Shown here: positions 61,884 through 64,000 of the stretch, piece after piece
Position numbering within the stretch: position 1 is the first letter of the stretch
Layout of the letters: each line of letters begins with the position of its first letter
Source: Bradyrhizobium erythrophlei
GTDB taxonomy: Bacteria > Pseudomonadota > Alphaproteobacteria > Rhizobiales > Xanthobacteraceae
Direction of reading: 5' to 3'
Assembly: GCA_900129675.1 (NCBI GenBank)
Contig: FSRD01000001.1
Coordinates: 8,359,501 to 8,423,500, forward strand
Length of the DNA stretch: 64,000 nucleotides
Made by a program: the position numbers and the translations under genes
The notes under the pieces: generated by a model
The model's database searches: none
Told to the model about the DNA's origin: nothing
What the model saw: the letters and a program-made list of their open reading frames with translations, nothing else

Positions 61884-62948
61884 ATGACGACCTGGCTTGC
61901 AGAATTTCCTGTCCCCTATTCCACCGATAAACCGCCAGGCTTTCTTCTGGAGCCGTTCAGGTGGGCGATACCACGCCTCATAGCCATAGTTCGTGATCAA
62001 CCTGGATATCTCCCCGATTTGATCGACCTCAGCCATACCCGGATGCATCTGATAGGGGTCGCTCTTGCCCATCTCCAGACCGATCCGGGCACAGACCTAG
62101 CGGAGATTCTGTTTCGGGGACCAGCAGAGACCCTTCTGGAATTCAGCGTCGGTCGACAGCCACCGGGCCTCAAGCGCGCGGTACGCATCATGCCGAACTA
62201 CATGATGGAGGCGGAAAGCTATCGCGCGCTCGTAAGGCTCCTTGATGAGCCGCAAGCAGCGCGGTTCTTTCACCATGCGCCCGAAATCCGCGATTCCACG
62301 ATCAGGGCAATGAGCGACGTTCCTGTTGAGTTGCGCGCAGCACTATTTTGCCTGCAGGAGAATATCGTGGACATGAGTTCATTTTCCGAGGGATTGCGCC
62401 ACATCGCGCGTCGCAGTGGCAGGCTCACCTTTGACGGGCTTGTCGCCGAACTCGCCCGCGCCCGTCAGCCGCAGCAGCTCGTGGCAAGGTTAAAGTCCTT
62501 TGTTGACACCCTTCCGCTGCCTGATGCCCTGCCCCCGGCCCGCGTGCATCATGCAACGCGCATCGATTCCGGTCGTCAGCTCCGTGAGCTCGGGAAGAAG
62601 TGGGGCAACTGTCTGGAGAGCTACGTATGGAATGTTGAGCATGGCCAGTGCGCGATTTATCTGTGGCGACATGGGGGCTTTCAGGCTGCCTGCTCGGTTA
62701 CCCGATCCGGTCGCCTTGGCTGGTTTCTCGATCAGATCAAGGGGCCTGAGAACGCCGACGTTACACCTACGGAGGAGGAAACTATCCAGACCGCCTTCAG
62801 GGCTGCGGGAATTCTCCCCGAATCAGTTATCGGTTCGATCGCACAGATCATGGCACTGGATGGTCTGCCGCGAAGGCGGGGACGACATCTTGCTCGCGTC
62901 AGGGGCCTTTCCGTCCGCGATGAAATCACGCTTCCCGATCCTGCGTGA
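61884..62948 (+). CDS. PcfJ-like protein
   Basis: A 354-residue protein. The first ~200 residues are helical and unassigned. The C-terminal region RQLRELGKKWGNCLESYVWN with GQCAIYLWRHGGFQAACSVT and LDQIKGPENADV follows the PcfJ pattern (conserved Cys, a Y, a short beta segment and a closing Q-x-x-G-x-x-N). PcfJ-like proteins occur on plasmids, phages and islands; their function is unknown. GGAG 7 bp before ATG 61884 supports this start. Confidence 0.6.
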   Translation: MTTWLAEFPVPYSTDKPPGFLLEPFRWAIPRLIAIVRDQPGYLPDLIDLSHTRMHLIGVALAHLQTDPGTDLAEILFRGPAETLLEFSVGRQPPGLKRAVRIMPNYMMEAESYRALVRLLDEPQAARFFHHAPEIRDSTIRAMSDVPVELRAALFCLQENIVDMSSFSEGLRHIARRSGRLTFDGLVAELARARQPQQLVARLKSFVDTLPLPDALPPARVHHATRIDSGRQLRELGKKWGNCLESYVWNVEHGQCAIYLWRHGGFQAACSVTRSGRLGWFLDQIKGPENADVTPTEEETIQTAFRAAGILPESVIGSIAQIMALDGLPRRRGRHLARVRGLSVRDEITLPDPA

Positions 62949-63011
62949 GCCGCCCTCGCGAATCCTGCCCTGCCCTCCTAGTATCCCTCCCGCGGGCTTG
63001 GGGAGACCAGA

Positions 63012-64000
63012 ATGCGTTATGAGAAACTGGAGGCACTGCTTCGGGTCGCACTCGACATGCGAGGCAGCGCGGAAGGGATTTCGCTGGACGATATCCAGCG
63101 CAGCTACGGGATCAGTCGCCGCACCGCCGAGAGAATGCGCGATGCAATCGAACGCGTATTCCCTCAGATGGAGCAAGCCAATCCAGGAGAGGTCCCCAAG
63201 CGCTGGCGAATTCTCTCGGGGCCCATTGCAAATCTCGCGGGCATTTCCAGCGAGGAGCTCGCAGCGCTCTCTACAGCCGCACAGATCGCGAAACGTGACA
63301 ACATCGCCGATTTACCAGCACGGCTTGAGACGCTTGCCGCAAAGCTCAAGTCACTCGTACGCCCCGAAGTCGCGCGCCGGATCGGTCCGGATCTCGAAGC
63401 GCTGACGGAGGCAGAAGGAATTGCCCTGCGGCCTGGTCCCCGACTGACAATCCCCAATGCTCTCCTTGAGGATCTTCGGCACGCTATTCTCGCCTGCAGG
63501 AAAATTCGACTTCACTATCGGGCGAGAGGCACAGGCAAATTAAGCCGCCAGCTGGTCTGTCCCTATGGATTTCTCTACGGCAACCGACACTATCTCGTGG
63601 CCTACAGTCCGAGCGAAGGCATCAGCGACTATCGGCTGTTCGCACTTGCAAATATTGAGAAGGTCGAAGTGCAGCAGGCGCCGTTTCGGAGACGGAAGGA
63701 TTTTTCGCTACAAGGTTTCGCGGAACGGTCCTTTGGCGTGTTTCAGGAAGATCCTCTTGATGTAGTGTGGCGTTTCACGCCACAGGCGGCACCGGATGCG
63801 CGGCAGTTTCAGTTTCATCCCGGTCAGATCGTTGAAAACGAGCCCGATGGTTCGCTTGTCGTCCGCTTTCGTGCCGGCGGGGCTCTGGAAATGTGCTGGC
63901 ACCTGTTTACGTGGGGCGATCAGGTACAAGTGGTTGAGCCAAAACGGCTGCGGATGTTGCTCGGACGGGAAATACGCAAGACCGCAAAGAACCTGCCAGG
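63012..64000 (+). CDS. WYL-domain transcriptional regulator (3' end outside window)
   Basis: The frame opens at ATG 63012 and has no stop before the window ends (329 codons). N-terminal winged helix: ISLDDIQRSYGISRRTAERM. Middle WYL domain: KIRLHYRARGTGKLSRQLVC, then PYGFLYGNRHYLVAYSPSEG. C-terminal WCX-like part: VWRFTPQAAPDARQFQFHPG, EMCWHLFTWGDQVQVVEPKR. This wHTH-WYL-WCX layout is that of BrxR/CapW-type regulators of defence islands. It lies 63 bp after the PcfJ-like gene. Confidence 0.85.
   Translation, partial: MRYEKLEALLRVALDMRGSAEGISLDDIQRSYGISRRTAERMRDAIERVFPQMEQANPGEVPKRWRILSGPIANLAGISSEELAALSTAAQIAKRDNIADLPARLETLAAKLKSLVRPEVARRIGPDLEALTEAEGIALRPGPRLTIPNALLEDLRHAILACRKIRLHYRARGTGKLSRQLVCPYGFLYGNRHYLVAYSPSEGISDYRLFALANIEKVEVQQAPFRRRKDFSLQGFAERSFGVFQEDPLDVVWRFTPQAAPDARQFQFHPGQIVENEPDGSLVVRFRAGGALEMCWHLFTWGDQVQVVEPKRLRMLLGREIRKTAKNLP

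Overview
The window looks like the chromosome of a Bradyrhizobium-type alphaproteobacterium (Nitrobacteraceae). The evidence is strongly GC-biased third codon positions, gene neighbourhoods typical of that group (cvpA-purF; der beside an yfgM-like gene; panB-nnrU; a liv operon; PAS_5 genes; a Lin0512 gene; several DUF899 genes), and many short intergenic palindromes of the kind dispersed through those genomes. No rRNA, tRNA or CRISPR array was seen.

The first 32 kb is mostly core and metabolic. It runs: cvpA 3' end and purF; an SDR; a secreted NHL propeller with an orphan branched-chain-amino-acid-type binding protein; MFS-der-lipoprotein-yfgM-like on the minus strand; nnrU-panB-acyl-CoA synthetase; prfC; phosphate transporter with its DUF47 partner; the complete livG-livF-livK-livH-livM operon; two tandem PAS_5 genes; an ArsC-like gene; dctA; a DUF5993-dsbB pair; GST; a second SDR with an altered active site; a SWIM-SNF2 helicase; and a GNAT-M20 pair.

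From 32.6 to 56 kb the content is accessory and shows turnover. There is an IS1182-type element, a broken GFA-family gene, two DUF899 genes, a HTH regulator, a cyclase, small stress and oxidoreduction genes next to an OhrR-like MarR regulator (VOC, cupin), two MFS/binding-protein segments with a relic of a duplicated binding-protein gene, and a peptide-deformylase-like gene whose metal ligands are changed. A ~560-bp dispersed repeat occurs twice in direct orientation about 3.9 kb apart. The second copy is split by an IS110-family element and carries a fragment of the deformylase-like gene. A SnoaL/TetR divergent pair and an EVE/PUA-like plus HNH endonuclease follow.

At 56366-56383 there is a copy of a guaA 3' end (codons for T-I-E-W-E-stop on the minus strand), a known integration site for genomic islands. 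To its right the genes change character. On the minus strand are a beta-CASP/metallo-beta-lactamase nuclease, a predicted PD-(D/E)XK nuclease, a small possibly PUA-like protein and a membrane-anchored HExxH protease. On the plus strand are a PPP-type phosphoesterase, a PcfJ-like protein and a WYL-domain regulator that runs off the window. This divergent cluster is the best candidate for an undescribed system, probably defence or nucleic-acid processing under WYL control. That function is inferred from domains and layout, not shown.
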